NCBI GenBank assembly: GCA_024291935.2
Contig: CM044310.1
Span: 114,896,213 to 114,960,212 of the forward strand
Length of the DNA stretch: 64,000 nt
Direction of reading: 5' to 3'
From: Okapia johnstoni
Taxonomy: Eukaryota; Chordata; Mammalia; Artiodactyla; Giraffidae
This document shows positions 30,460 to 40,400 of this stretch, piece after piece. The notes under the pieces are model-generated. The model saw only the letters and a program-made list of their open reading frames with translations, searched no databases and was not told the origin of the DNA. The translations under genes were made by a program, and so were the position numbers. The stretch's first letter is position 1. Every line of letters starts with the position of its first letter.

Positions 30460-31030
30460 GTGTATTCTCTTACCATTCTGGGAGTCAGAGATGCAAAATC
30501 GATTTCACTGGACCAAAATCAAGGTGTCAGTGGGACCACACTCCTCGCAAGGCTTGAGGGGAGAATCGGCTCACTAACCTTTTCCAGCTGCTGTTCCAGC
30601 TGCGGTCTGTGCATTCTCTGACTTCTGGTTCCTTCCTCCCTCTTCAATATGAGCAGTGGAGCATCTTGCTTTATCGGCACGTGGCCTTCTTCCTTGTTAA
30701 ATCTCCCTCTGCTTCCCTCTCTCGTCTTTGAAAAATGTAATTAAATTATTTTAATTTCTTGGTCACCCCCTGTGGCATGTGGGATCTAGTTCCTCGACCA
30801 AGGATTGAACCTGGGGCTCCTGCACTGGAAGCATGGAGTGTGAGCCACTGGACCACCAGGGAAGATCCTGCTTCCTTCTTATAAGGACCCTTGTGATTGG
30901 CATTGGGTCCTCCCCGATGGTGGATGGTGCAGGGCTATCTCTCCATCTCAGGATTCTTGACTTGATCCTATCAGCAAAGTCCCTTTTGCCACATAAACAT
31001 AACGTTCTCAGGCTCCAGGGATCAGAAGTT
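30460..31030 (+). repeat. Old interspersed repeat split by a CHR SINE (second copy)
   Basis: 'ctcttaccattctgggagtc' and 'cttataaggacccttgtgat' flank an antisense CHR SINE (30,735-30,868); the same old repeat is at 27.8 and 60.6 kb. Boundaries are approximate. Confidence 0.45.
30735..30868 (-). repeat. CHR-type SINE, antisense, nested
   Basis: 'gtggcatgtgggatctagtt', 'gaccaaggattgaacctggg' and 'ggaccaccagggaagatcc'. Confidence 0.85.
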
Positions 31031-31061
31031 GGGTATCTTTGGAAACCACTATTTAGCCTTT

Positions 31062-31268
31062 GGGATCCTTGGTGGCTCAGTGGTAAAGAAGCCTCCTGCA
31101 GTGCAGGTGACGCAGGTTCAATCCCTGGGTTGGAAAGATCCTTTGGAGGAGGAAATGGCAACTCACTCCAGTATTCTTGCCTGGGAAACCCCATGGACAG
31201 AGGAGCCTGGCAGGTTACAGTCCATGGGGTCGCAAACAGTCGGACATGACTTAGCAACTAAACTACTA
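31062..31268 (+). repeat. Bov-tA SINE, full length
   Basis: 'atccttggtggctcagtggt', 'ggttcaatccctgggttgga' and 'ggtcgcaaacagtcggacat'. Confidence 0.93.
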
Positions 31269-31319
31269 CTACCATTCAGCCTACATCACCCCCTTCCCAG
31301 TAGCCCACTGGAGTGGGCA

Positions 31320-31450
31320 CTATATTTGTCACTCTACAGATGAGGACCCTAGGGCTCAGAGAAGTTAAGTGACTTCCTTGTGGCCCCACAGCTCAGGTGG
31401 CAGAGCAGGGATTTGAACCTTGACAACCTGGTCTCAGAGCCAAGATATCA
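31320..31450 (+). repeat. MIR-type SINE relic
   Basis: 'agaagttaagtgacttcctt' and 'gcagagcagggatttgaacc' are the MIR 3' core. Confidence 0.75.
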
Positions 31451-31599
31451 CTTGTTCTCCTCACTGTCTCTCTGGGGTCAGGCAGCCCCAGGTTCAAATT
31501 CCAGGTCGGCTACTGAACAGCTGGGTGACTGAGGGCCAGCACCATCAGCTGAGTCTTCATGTCTAAAACGTGAGTGAACACACTACTCCATACAAAAGC

Positions 31600-32010
31600 G
31601 ATAAACAACAAGGGCCTACTGGAGACCACAGGGAACTGTAGTCAGTATCTCGTAATAACCTATGATGGAAAAGAATCTGAAAAGGGACACATATGTATAA
31701 GCACTTCTGCTAGGTTGCTTTAGTCGTGTCCAACTCTGTGCGACCCCATGGACTGTAGCCCACCAGGCTCCTGTGTTCATGGGATTCTCCAGGCCAGAAT
31801 GCTGGACTGAGTTGCCATTCTCTTCTCCAAGGAGTGTTCCTGACCCAGGGATCGAACTTAGATCTCCTGCATTGCAGGTGGATTCTTTACCATCTGAGCC
31901 ACCAGGGTCACCCACTTTATAATATATCAACATATATACACAAACTGAATCACTTTGTCCACCTGAAACTAACGCAACATGGTAAATCAACTACACTTCA
32001 ATTAAAAATT
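31600..32010 (+). repeat. Ruminant L1 3' UTR split by a Bov-tA insertion
   Basis: 'aacaacaagggcctactgga' and 'gatggaaaagaatctgaaaa' lie 5', and 'ctgaatcactttgtccacct' and 'aaatcaactacacttcaatt' lie 3', with a poly(A) run. An antisense Bov-tA sits between them at 31,705-31,915. Confidence 0.85.
31705..31915 (-). repeat. Bov-tA SINE, antisense, nested in L1
   Basis: 'tagtcgtgtccaactctgtg', 'tcatgggattctccaggcca' and 'accatctgagccaccagggt'. Confidence 0.92.
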
Positions 32011-32023
32011 AAAAAAAAAAAAA

Positions 32024-32170
32024 TAGAGACGTCTCTGATGGTCCAGTGGTTAAGACTCTGAGCTTCTACAGCAGGGGGCGTGGGTTTGATCCCTGGCTAT
32101 GGAGCTCAGATCCCACAACTCCCAGCAGTGCAGTCAAAAGAAATAAAACTAAATAAAAAAAATTTTTTAA
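32024..32170 (+). repeat. CHR-type SINE
   Basis: 'acgtctctgatggtccagtg', 'gtgggtttgatccctggcta' and an A/T-rich tail. Confidence 0.85.
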
Positions 32171-32494
32171 TAAAAACATAAAATGGGAGTGAGAATGCTC
32201 ACCTCTTTGACCGGCTGGGAGGAGCAAAGGGATCAAGACCACGTGGAGCCTGAACCCGTGGCTTCGCTCCAGGCAGGGACCCAGGCACTGGTAGCTTAGC
32301 AGACTTTTGAGTTCTTACTGGGCCTCTGTGCTCTCCTTTGCAAAGTGGAGATCATAAAGAACTCCCTTTCATTGCTCAGAGTCCTGGTGAAGATGCTGAG
32401 TGTCCCGAGGAGGGATTCTCAAGGTCTGGCTCACACTTCCATCTCATCTTCTCATCCCCAGTAGACATACCCAAAGTGCTCAGTTTCCCTTTTT

Positions 32495-32770
32495 AAAAAT
32501 AATTAATTTTTGGCTGTGCTGGGTCTTCATTGCTGCATGGGCTTTTCTTCAGTTGTGGCGAGCAAGGGGCTACTCTCTAGTTGTGGTGCGTGGGCTTCTC
32601 ATCGCAGTGGCTTCTCTTTTTGCGGAGCACGGGCTCTAGGGCAGGTGGGCTTCAGTAATCGTGGTTCATGGGCTTAGTTGCTTTGAGGCGTGTGGGATCT
32701 TCCGGGATCAGGGATCAGTATCTGTCATTGGCAGGTGGATTCGTTATCATGGAGCCACCAGGGAAGCCTG
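32495..32770 (-). repeat. CHR-type (long form) SINE, antisense
   Basis: 'ttaatttttggctgtgctgg', 'cttctctttttgcggagcac' and 'catggagccaccagggaagc'. Confidence 0.88.
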
Positions 32771-33044
32771 AAGTTTCACTTTTTTAATCAACTACACTGA
32801 GACAGACTCTTTGGCTATGATATTGGCAAAGATCAAAGAGTGAGAATAGCCCTGTACGTGAGGCTGCCAGGGGACCATGCGCTCCTGTCCTGCCGGGAAA
32901 AGTGGAAGTGAGCACTAGGTCTTTCCTGAGCGGCCACCATCAGAGGTGGCTTTCCTGTGAAACAGAGGAAGTGCAAGCCTCTGGGTCCCCCCATTTCCAC
33001 AGCTTTGCCCAACACCCTGGGAGGTACCCTTGCAGTCTTGTACA

Positions 33045-33150
33045 TTTTTTTTTAAGGCTGTGGGGTCTTAATTCACCGACCAGGGATCGAGCCCTGGCCC
33101 CAGCAGTGAAAGCACCAAGCCCTAACCACTGGACCACCAGGGAATTCCCT
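33045..33150 (-). repeat. CHR-type SINE fragment, antisense
   Basis: 'accgaccagggatcgagccc' and 'ggaccaccagggaattccc'. Confidence 0.88.
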
Positions 33151-33309
33151 ACTCTTTTTTTTCAGAAGGGTTTCCAACTCGGTATAAACTTCAGGCTCTA
33201 CATACCCTGGGTCCACCTCTCTTCATTTTTTTTCCCCTGGAAAATAAAAATGGGAGTTAACCTCTGATTCAGCAATCTGCCTTCCTAGAAGCCAGAAGAA
33301 TCGTCTCCA

Positions 33310-33545
33310 TTTATTGAGAACTTACAATATTTCAGGCCAAGCACTGGGTGTCTATTAACTCATGAATCCACTGAATTCTGCACAACAAACAGTAGGATGG
33401 TGTTATACTCTCTGTTTACAGATGGAGAAGATGAAGGCCAGAGAAGTTTCCTATGCGTGTTGCCCAAGATCACACAGTTGGTAAGTGACAGAGCCAGGAT
33501 TCAAAGCCAGATCTTCTGGCTTCAGAGTCAACAGCCTTAATCATG
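33310..33545 (+). repeat. MIR-type SINE relic
   Basis: 'ccatttattgagaacttaca', 'acagatggagaagatgaagg' and 'agtgacagagccaggattca'. Confidence 0.75.
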
Positions 33546-33569
33546 ACATTAGGAGTCCTTTTTTGAACA

Positions 33570-33835
33570 AGATCACAGATCATGTACTCATAGAGATTCA
33601 ATAGAATTCATGTACCTATAGAAATTCAATGCCGCATTGTTGGCAACCTCCCCAGTTGGAAACAACTTGAACATCCACGAGACCAGTTGGACTAAATTAT
33701 GGCTCATCTGTAGGACAGAATTTCACATGGCAGTTTAAAAGATGGTCAACCATCCATGGCTAACTTCAAGGTATAGAATTTCAGTGCATACATTTTGTTT
33801 CATAAACAAAGAAGAAGATAATAGTACTAGCCAAG
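33570..33835 (+). repeat. Old L1 3' relic
   Basis: 'ttggcaacctccccagttgg' and 'gaacatccacgagaccagtt' with 'aaattatggctcatctgtag'. Confidence 0.6.
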
Positions 33836-33842
33836 ATTCAGT

Positions 33843-33955
33843 CAGGGACTTCCCTGGTGGTCCAGTGGTTAGGACTCCTCAATCTCACTGCCAAGGGTCA
33901 GGTTCTGTTCCTGGTTGGCGACCTAAATTCCGCACCCCCTCCCTGCTGCCAAAAA
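33843..33955 (+). repeat. CHR-type SINE fragment
   Basis: 'gacttccctggtggtccagt', then 'tgttcctggttggcgaccta'. Confidence 0.88.
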
Positions 33956-34074
33956 ATCACTCATTCATTAGACAAATAGATTTTGAGAGACTCTTATGTA
34001 TGAAGCACTGTTGGAGGTACTGGGGACATAACACAGACAATATAGTCGAGAAAAAAGTCAGTAAACAGTCAATC

Positions 34075-34374
34075 CTATAGGAAATCAACCTTCAGTATTC
34101 ACTGGAAGGACTGATGGTGATGCTGAAGCTCCAATTCTTTGGCCATCTGATGTGAAGAACTGACTCATTGGAAAAAACCCGGATGCTGGAAAAGATTGAA
34201 GGCAGGAGGAGAAGAAGGTGACAGAGGATGAGATGGTTGGATGGCATCACTGATTCAATGGATATGAGTTTCAGCAAATTCCAGGAGATAGTGAAGGACA
34301 GGGAAACCTGGTGTGCTGCAGTCCATGGAGTTGCAAAGAGTCGGACATGACTTAGAGACTGAACAACAAGAAAG
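34075..34374 (+). repeat. BovB (RTE-class) LINE 3' end
   Basis: 'cactggaaggactgatggtg', 'gaagaactgactcattggaa', 'acagaggatgagatggttgg' and the terminal 'agagtcggacatgacttaga' are the BovB 3' region. About 300 bases remain, truncated at the 5' side as usual. Confidence 0.92.
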
Positions 34375-34559
34375 TGAAACATGGTAGTTTGGAGGGTAAA
34401 CAGTAAGATGGAGAAATAAAATTGAAAGAGAAAAGGAAGAGAGGTTTCGAAATTTTCAAATGAGTGGTTTCAAGGAAGACCTCTAAGAAGAGGTGACATT
34501 TGAATACACAACTGAAGCAGGTGATGCAGTGATTTTGGTAGGTATTTGAAACATTTTTA

Positions 34560-34690
34560 TTTATCTCTTTATTTTTGTGGCTGTGTCTCGAGGCTTGTGC
34601 GATCTTAGTTCCTGATCAGAGATTGAACGTGGGCCCCAGCAGTGAAAGCACCCAGTCCTACCCACTGGCCCACCAGGGAATTCTTGGGGA
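34560..34690 (-). repeat. CHR-type SINE fragment, antisense
   Basis: 'ttgtggctgtgtctcgaggc' and 'ctggcccaccagggaattct'. Confidence 0.82.
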
Positions 34691-35620
34691 ATTTTAAGAA
34701 TTAAATTGTATGTGTAGAGAAGGTCTCTGAAAGGCTGTTAATGATAACCATATAGGGGCAGAGGATTGCCAGGTATTTTCCCTTTCCATGTTTTAAACCA
34801 CAAATTAAATTTATAAGCAATCTCAGAAAATCTGGTCTGCCCACTTACCACTGTCATCACCTCCTGTAAGAATGTTCCATAGTATTTATCATCACTTGTA
34901 ACAATAGGTAAATTATGCCTAAGCTTTGTTTAATGTATGTAACCCTTTTGACTCTGTAGCCAAACCCAGCAGATCCTTCTCTGAGCATCTTCCAGTTTCC
35001 TAGAATACACCAAGTTCCCTCACCCCAGGGCCTTTGCACAGGCTGTGTCCCCTGCCTGGACAGCCACCCCCTCTCACTCTATCCTCGTCTCACTCTCAAG
35101 ACACCTCCCACAGTTCTGTTTTCTGTCATTTCACATGTACTTGTGCCTTCCCTCATGAGTCCAGGGATGGGGTCTTCCTTGTTCATCACCTTACCCCCCA
35201 CTTCCCCATCCCCCCAATACAGAGCTGGCACTCAATGCTGATTCAGAGGATGAAGAAGAGATTCTTTCCGCTGAAAATTGTGAGCTCCTACAACTAACTG
35301 TAAGGTTTCACTGGCAGGAGGGTGGGGGACCCCCCGCCCACCTCCCCAGCACAAGCTGGCGGGTCAGGCTTCCAGGAGTCAGTCCAGCGCCTGGCACCTA
35401 CTTGTAGGAACCAGGAAAAAGGAGATGCAAGTAGAGGCCAGAGAGAGGATGGTGTTTCCTTTCTCTGGAAGGAGGTCATTCAGGTAGAAGATAGCAGAAC
35501 AAGCTTGCAGAACCCTCTACGCACCTGCTCAACCCACTCCCGCCCCCATTGGGGGAGACTGGTGGGTGGAGGGGGTGTTGGGAGGACGAGCGCCGCGCCT
35601 TTAAGGCTCCCGGAAACAGG
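34691..35620. other. Region immediately upstream of CCDC9
   Basis: No repeat or exon is identified with confidence. A diverged repeat-like piece ('cctttgcacaggctgtgtcc', about 35,030) is likely. The final 100 bases lead into the CCDC9 CpG island. Confidence 0.45.
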
Positions 35621-35689
35621 TTTGCAAGACCGGAAGTAACCTGCTTTAGTTCCCCTCTTCACGTGGTGCAGGCAGGAAGTGACGCGCGT

Positions 35690-35758
35690 GGCCCGGGAGC
35701 TGCAGACGCGAAGGCCGACGGAGCCGGAGTCGCGGACGCCGCGGGGTCTCCGGGACAG
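35690..35758 (+). other. CCDC9: CCDC9 exon 1 (5' UTR)
   Basis: The 3' end is a donor CGGGACAG|gtgaccgg. The 5' end is uncertain, set by the promoter motifs. It has no in-frame ATG leading into the protein. Confidence 0.6.
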
Positions 35759-35989
35759 GTGACCGGGGGAGGGGGCCGCGCCCGGAGAGGGCGGGGCCTG
35801 ACGCCCCACGTGGGAGGAGGGGCGCGGGCGCTGGCGGGGTAGCCCGCCGCCCGCGGGGGCGGGGTCAGAGTACTCCGCGGGGGGCGGGACTGGACGCCCA
35901 CATGGGAAGCTAGAAGGGTGTTGAGGGGGCGGGCCGTCGGCGGGGCAGGGCCTGGGTAGGCCGGGCTCCGGACGCGTCCGGAGCTTTAG

Positions 35990-36560
35990 TGGGCGGCTGG
36001 GGCGGGCCCGAAAAAAGTTATGCCCCAGTGAGGGCTGGGGGCGGGGCGAAATAGTACCCGGTGGGCTAGGGGCGGGGCCGGAAAGTTTCGCGTGTCCTGG
36101 AAGTGGGTCCAGGAAGTCAGGGGCGGGGCCAGGGGCTGACCCGAGGGTGAGGGCGGGGCCAGGCGCCGGTAGGGCGGAGCCAAAAAGTTTCTCAGGAACC
36201 GGGCCGCTGAGCCAGAATTTAGGGGCGCCGGGGACGGGGCCAGATACTGACGTGCGGGGCCGGGGCGGAGCCAGGGGCGTGACCAGAGGCTGGGCTCAGT
36301 GAGTCGGAGGCGGGGCCAGAGTGTTGGCTGGCGAGCCGGGGGCGGGACCGGTGCCAGAAGGCGAGGAGGAGCGGGCGGGTTTAGGCTGCTGCCCGGGGCC
36401 CCTGTGGGCGGGGCCAGGAAGTTGGCCGTGGCGATCGGACGCCGGAAGGGGGTGGGATTCGTGACGCGCATGTGGGCGGGGTCAGAAGTTTGGCGGGAAA
36501 GGCGGGGCCGGGAAGTTTGCCTTTTCGGGGCGGGGCTGTGGCTTTCCGGACCGGGTGGAG
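35990..36560 (+). repeat. Degenerate array of GGGCGGGGCC + GAAGTTT units in CCDC9 intron 1
   Basis: The motif pair GC-box plus R-GAAGT/AAGTTT recurs about seven times, for example 'ggggcggggccggaaagttt', 'ggcggagccaaaaagtttct', 'gcggggccaggaagttggcc', 'gcggggtcagaagtttggcg' and 'gcggggccgggaagtttgcc'. Spacing is irregular (about 30-110 bases), so it is either a decayed minisatellite or a selected motif cluster. Confidence 0.55.
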
Positions 36561-37089
36561 ACTGGAACTTTTCCCTAGAAAGCCGCGTGAGGGCGGGGAG
36601 GGTGAATACCCGGGAGGCCGAACCAGACCCGGGGAGCCTCGCCAGGGGGTCCTGCGTCTGTTGGAGGAATCTTTGTGGGGGTGCTGGGGGCGGGCCTTTA
36701 ATATCCCTGAGGGTAGGGGCAGCGAATAGGAATGGGGCTCGGACTACTTTTTGAGTGTAGGGTTATAAGACGTCGCTGAAATTCCTGGGGAAGAGTCAGG
36801 TGTAGATTGTTAAGCGGGATTTGAGCAGCAGCAGGTTGGGCACAGGGAGTCGGGCTTTCTTGCGCAGGTCGTGGGAGAGGTACTTCCTAAAGCTCTCGGG
36901 GTAGAGGCCTGGGTTTTAAACTCCCAGCACAGGCGTGTAGAGACTGAACTAGGATTTTCGTTTTGAAGGGGGCAGTGTGGGGTGTTTCCGTAAGTGGTGG
37001 GGCGGGCCCAGAACTTTCCCAGGGTGTGTGTGACTGCATTGTTTACATAGGAAATGGATGGGTCCAAAACCCTCTGGAGAGGACTGAGT

Positions 37090-37322
37090 CTAAACTTTTC
37101 CTGGTAGCGGGTGGGCTGGGAGTGAGGGCGAGAATTCCCTTGGAGTGAAGGGTGTGTGTGTTTGTGTGTGTGTCCCTTAGGAGTGAAGAGAGTGTGTGTG
37201 TGAGGGCGAGAATTCCCTTTGGAGTGAAGGGGGTGTGTGTGTGTGTGTGTGTCCCTTGGAGTGAACAGTGTGTGTGTCCCTTGGAGTGAAGGGAGTGTGT
37301 GTGTGTGTGCGTGCGTGCAGTG
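37090..37322 (+). repeat. TG-rich minisatellite in CCDC9 intron 1
   Basis: Units of 'cccttggagtgaagg' alternate with (TG)n runs about five times. Phrases such as 'gggcgagaattccctttgga' occur twice, which marks an internal duplication (37,127 and 37,204). Confidence 0.85.
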
Positions 37323-37412
37323 TGTGCGTTTGAGGAGCCCCCAGTCTGGGAGAGGAAGAGACAGATTGAGTGGAGCCATTGACCTTAGTCCTTCTGTTCC
37401 CTCTGCCCTCAG

Positions 37413-37485
37413 GAGCCCCAGTGCTGTGTCCAGATTCTGCAGGGGAGGTTTGCTGGGACCCAGGTCCCACTCTGCTCGTGGAATG
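37413..37485 (+). other. CCDC9: CCDC9 exon 2: 5' UTR plus start codon
   Basis: Acceptor ctctgccctcag, then 70 bases of 5' UTR, then ATG at 37483-37485 as the last codon before the donor gtgagaag. Context is GGAATGG. Placing the ATG on the last triplet of this exon gives M-S-A-T-L-D-L, in line with mammalian CCDC9 (M-A-A-T-L-D-L in human as recalled). Confidence 0.9.
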
Positions 37486-40400
37486 GTGAGAAGAAAAGTG
37501 GGGATCTCTGAGATCTGAGCTTTGGTGCAAGGGGCTTGGGAGGAGAGGTTCCCGATTCGCAAACCCTGGGGCGGGTAGAGGTTTTCAGCCTCTTATCTGT
37601 CTGCCCCTCTCAGTCAGCCACACTGGATCTGAAATCGAAGGAGGAGAAGGATGCTGAGTTGGACAAGAGGATCGAGGCTCTTCGGCGGAAGAATGAGGCC
37701 CTTATCCGGCGCTACCAGGTGCCCTAGCCCCGCCCTGGGAGACCCCATCCCCTCTCCTCCCCGCAGTGAGTTTCCCTCACCTCTCCCTTCCTTAAAATCT
37801 TTTCATGACTCCTCATCACTGTCAGGGTAAAAGCTGAGGGCCTTAGCCTGGGATTCCTCTTTTCATTACATCATTCGTTTGTTCGTTCACAAATATTCAC
37901 CAGGGCCCATTGCTCAGTGGCACTGTGGCAGCAGCGGTGATGGAGGGGACCCCGGGCCTGCCTTTCCAGGGCTCACAGGCCAGTAGGGGCCCAGCCATGG
38001 CTTCAGTCATTGATGAGCCAGAGTAAGCCACGCTGGGATGGAGGAGGTCAGGGTTCTGTGAGAGCCCGGGGTGGGTAAGGGGGGGGGGTGGGGATTGGGG
38101 GCTCTTCACCCAGCCTGGGGGATATTAAGGAGGACTTCCTGGAGGAGGGGATTCTGAGACTCGAAAGGTGAGTAGACGTTAGCCAGTCTTTTTTTTTTTT
38201 TTTTGGCTGCGCCATAAGTCTTGTGGGGGTCTTAGCTCCCTGACTAGGGACTGAACCCAGGCCCATGGAAGTGGAGCGCAGAGTCCTAACCACTAGACCA
38301 CCAGGGGAGTCCCAGCTAGTCAAAAAGGAGAGCAGAACACACATCACACACAGGGGACAGTTTGTGAAAAAACTTGGAGCTTAAAGTTGGAGGGTCATTT
38401 GGAGGATATTGACCTGGAGAGACCAGCTGGGGCCCGGCCATGCAGGGCCCAGAAGGCCATAAGGCTAAGAGTTTGGACTTTTTCCTAAGGACACAGGGGA
38501 GCCATCGAGGGCTTTGAGTGGAAGTGGGGCCAGGTCAGAATAGGTTTGTAGGAAAACTCCTTTGGTTGCTGTGTGGTGGTAGATGGGAGGAGAGGACACT
38601 GGAGACAAGGAGGAAACTGGGGCAGGGACTTCAGCGGGGGGCAAGGAGTGGGGGGCCATATGGAGAGGAGGTGCCTGGCCTGGGACAGGGCTGTTGGGAG
38701 GGACTCAGTGACTGATGGGTGGTGGCGGGAGGTGAGGAGAGGATCCAGGATGAGGCCCAGGTCCCTGTCACAGGTGCCAGAGTAGATGGTGGGGCTGTCC
38801 CTGAGATAGGAGGAGGAGTAGGTTTCATTTATTCATTCTTCATGCATTCATTCATTTAAAAAAAAAAAAATGGATATTGAGCCTCTGTTGTGTGCCAGGC
38901 AGTGTTCCAGGCTTGGGGTATACATGAGTGAACAAAACAGATATCCCTGACCTGGAGTAGATTCTGTTTGGGCAGGAGCCAGATAAGAAGCAAAATAGAC
39001 AAAATGTCATGTTGTGAAGGGGGCGGTGGTGGGAGATGGTGTGTGGAGAATGGCAGGTGAGCTGGTCAGGGAAGGCCTTCCTGAGAAGGGAACTTTTGAG
39101 CAGAGACCTGCAGGAGGTGAGGGACTGGAGAATCTATGGGGGAGGGGCATTCCCGGCAGAGGGAACAGCAGGTGCAAAGGCCCTGAGGCAGGTTTGAGCC
39201 TGGTATGTTCCAGGCACAGTGAGAATGTCACAGTGAGCGAGAGGAGAGAGTGGGAGATGAGGATGGGGTGGTAACGAGACCACTACCTGTGGAGCCCCAT
39301 TGGCTGTGGGGGAGCCTTTGACTCTGGCTCAGAGGGTCTGAGCAGGGCAACAGCTTGGTGTGGTTAGAGGGAAGAAGTGACCAGCTTTCTTGTCTAGAGC
39401 TCTAGATAGAGGTCTGCACTGGGGCAGACTTGGAGATAGTCAGGGGACTGCGGAAATCTGGCTGGTACACAGGACCCCTGATATCCGCTATCTCTGATCT
39501 CCTAGGAGATTGAGGAGGACCGGAAAAAAGCTGAACTGGAGGGAGTAGCAGTGACAGCTCCCCGGAAGGGCCGCTCAGTGGAGAAGGAGAATGTGGCAGT
39601 GGAAATGGTGAGCTCCACTCCAGGGTGGGAACTCGTGAGGACAGGGAGGGGGTGAGAGTTGAGACCTAAGAGCCTTCCCAGCCGCCCCAGGCCTGTGGGG
39701 GCCTCAATCCTGGCAGCCGTCCTCTGGGCCTGGGGTGTCGTGGTCTCCCTGCCCCAGTGACCGTCCCCTCCCCCCTCCCCCCTTTCCAGGAGAAGAACCT
39801 GGGTCCCTCTCGGAGGTCTCCAGGGACCCCTCGGCCTCCAGGGGTCAGCAAGGGAGGTCGGATCCCCCCTCAGCATGGAGGCCGGGCAGGCATGGGCCGG
39901 ACATCCCGCAGCTGGGAAGACAGTCCTGGGGAGCAGCCTCGTGGAGGTGCTGGGGGCCGCGGCCGGAGGGGTCGGGGCAGGGGGTCCCCTCACCTCTCTG
40001 GAGGTGGGGATGCCTCGACTGCCGACCGCAGATCCAAGGTAGGAGCCGAGAGGGGGCTGAAGTCTGCCTGAAGCCTGTTGGGGAGGCTCAGCATTGTCCT
40101 GTTGCTCTTTCTGTTTCTGCTCTCAAATGGCTTTTCTCCTTCCTCCATCTTTCACTATCTCCGTTTTCTTTTTTGGACCCTCGCTCCAGCTCTTTTTCAC
40201 CTCTGCCCTTTCTTCCTTCTCCCCCAGACCAGCGCTGTGGGTACTCTCCCTGTCTCTCTCTCTGTGTCTCCCGTTTTGCGCTCTGCTGTGTGCTTGGTCA
40301 TCTGCCTTCCCTTCCCTTGGTCTCTTTCTGGTGCTATCTGCCGGGTTCTGTCCAGCTCGCATGTGCGCATGCTTTCCTTATTCGTGTGCGCGTGCGCACA

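Larger units (their letters stand above)
35580..36720 (+). promoter_or_regulatory. CCDC9: CCDC9 promoter CpG island
   Basis: A TATA-less G/C-rich promoter. An ETS site ACCGGAAGTAAC is at 35629-35640, an E-box CACGTG at 35660-35665, and GGAAGTGACGCG just after it combines ETS and ATF-like cores. The island continues through exon 1 into intron 1, where GGGGCGGGGC boxes recur. The start site is inferred near 35,690. Confidence 0.75.
37719..39505 (+). other. CCDC9: CCDC9 intron 3
   Basis: Contains an antisense CHR SINE (38,184-38,316) and two parts of the ancient repeat family (38,340-38,830 and 38,880-39,290). No extra exon is apparent. Confidence 0.75.

Noticed and set aside
37090..37322. Possible CRISPR-like spaced repeats
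   Set aside because: Spacers are TG runs of variable length and the host is a mammal; this is a minisatellite.
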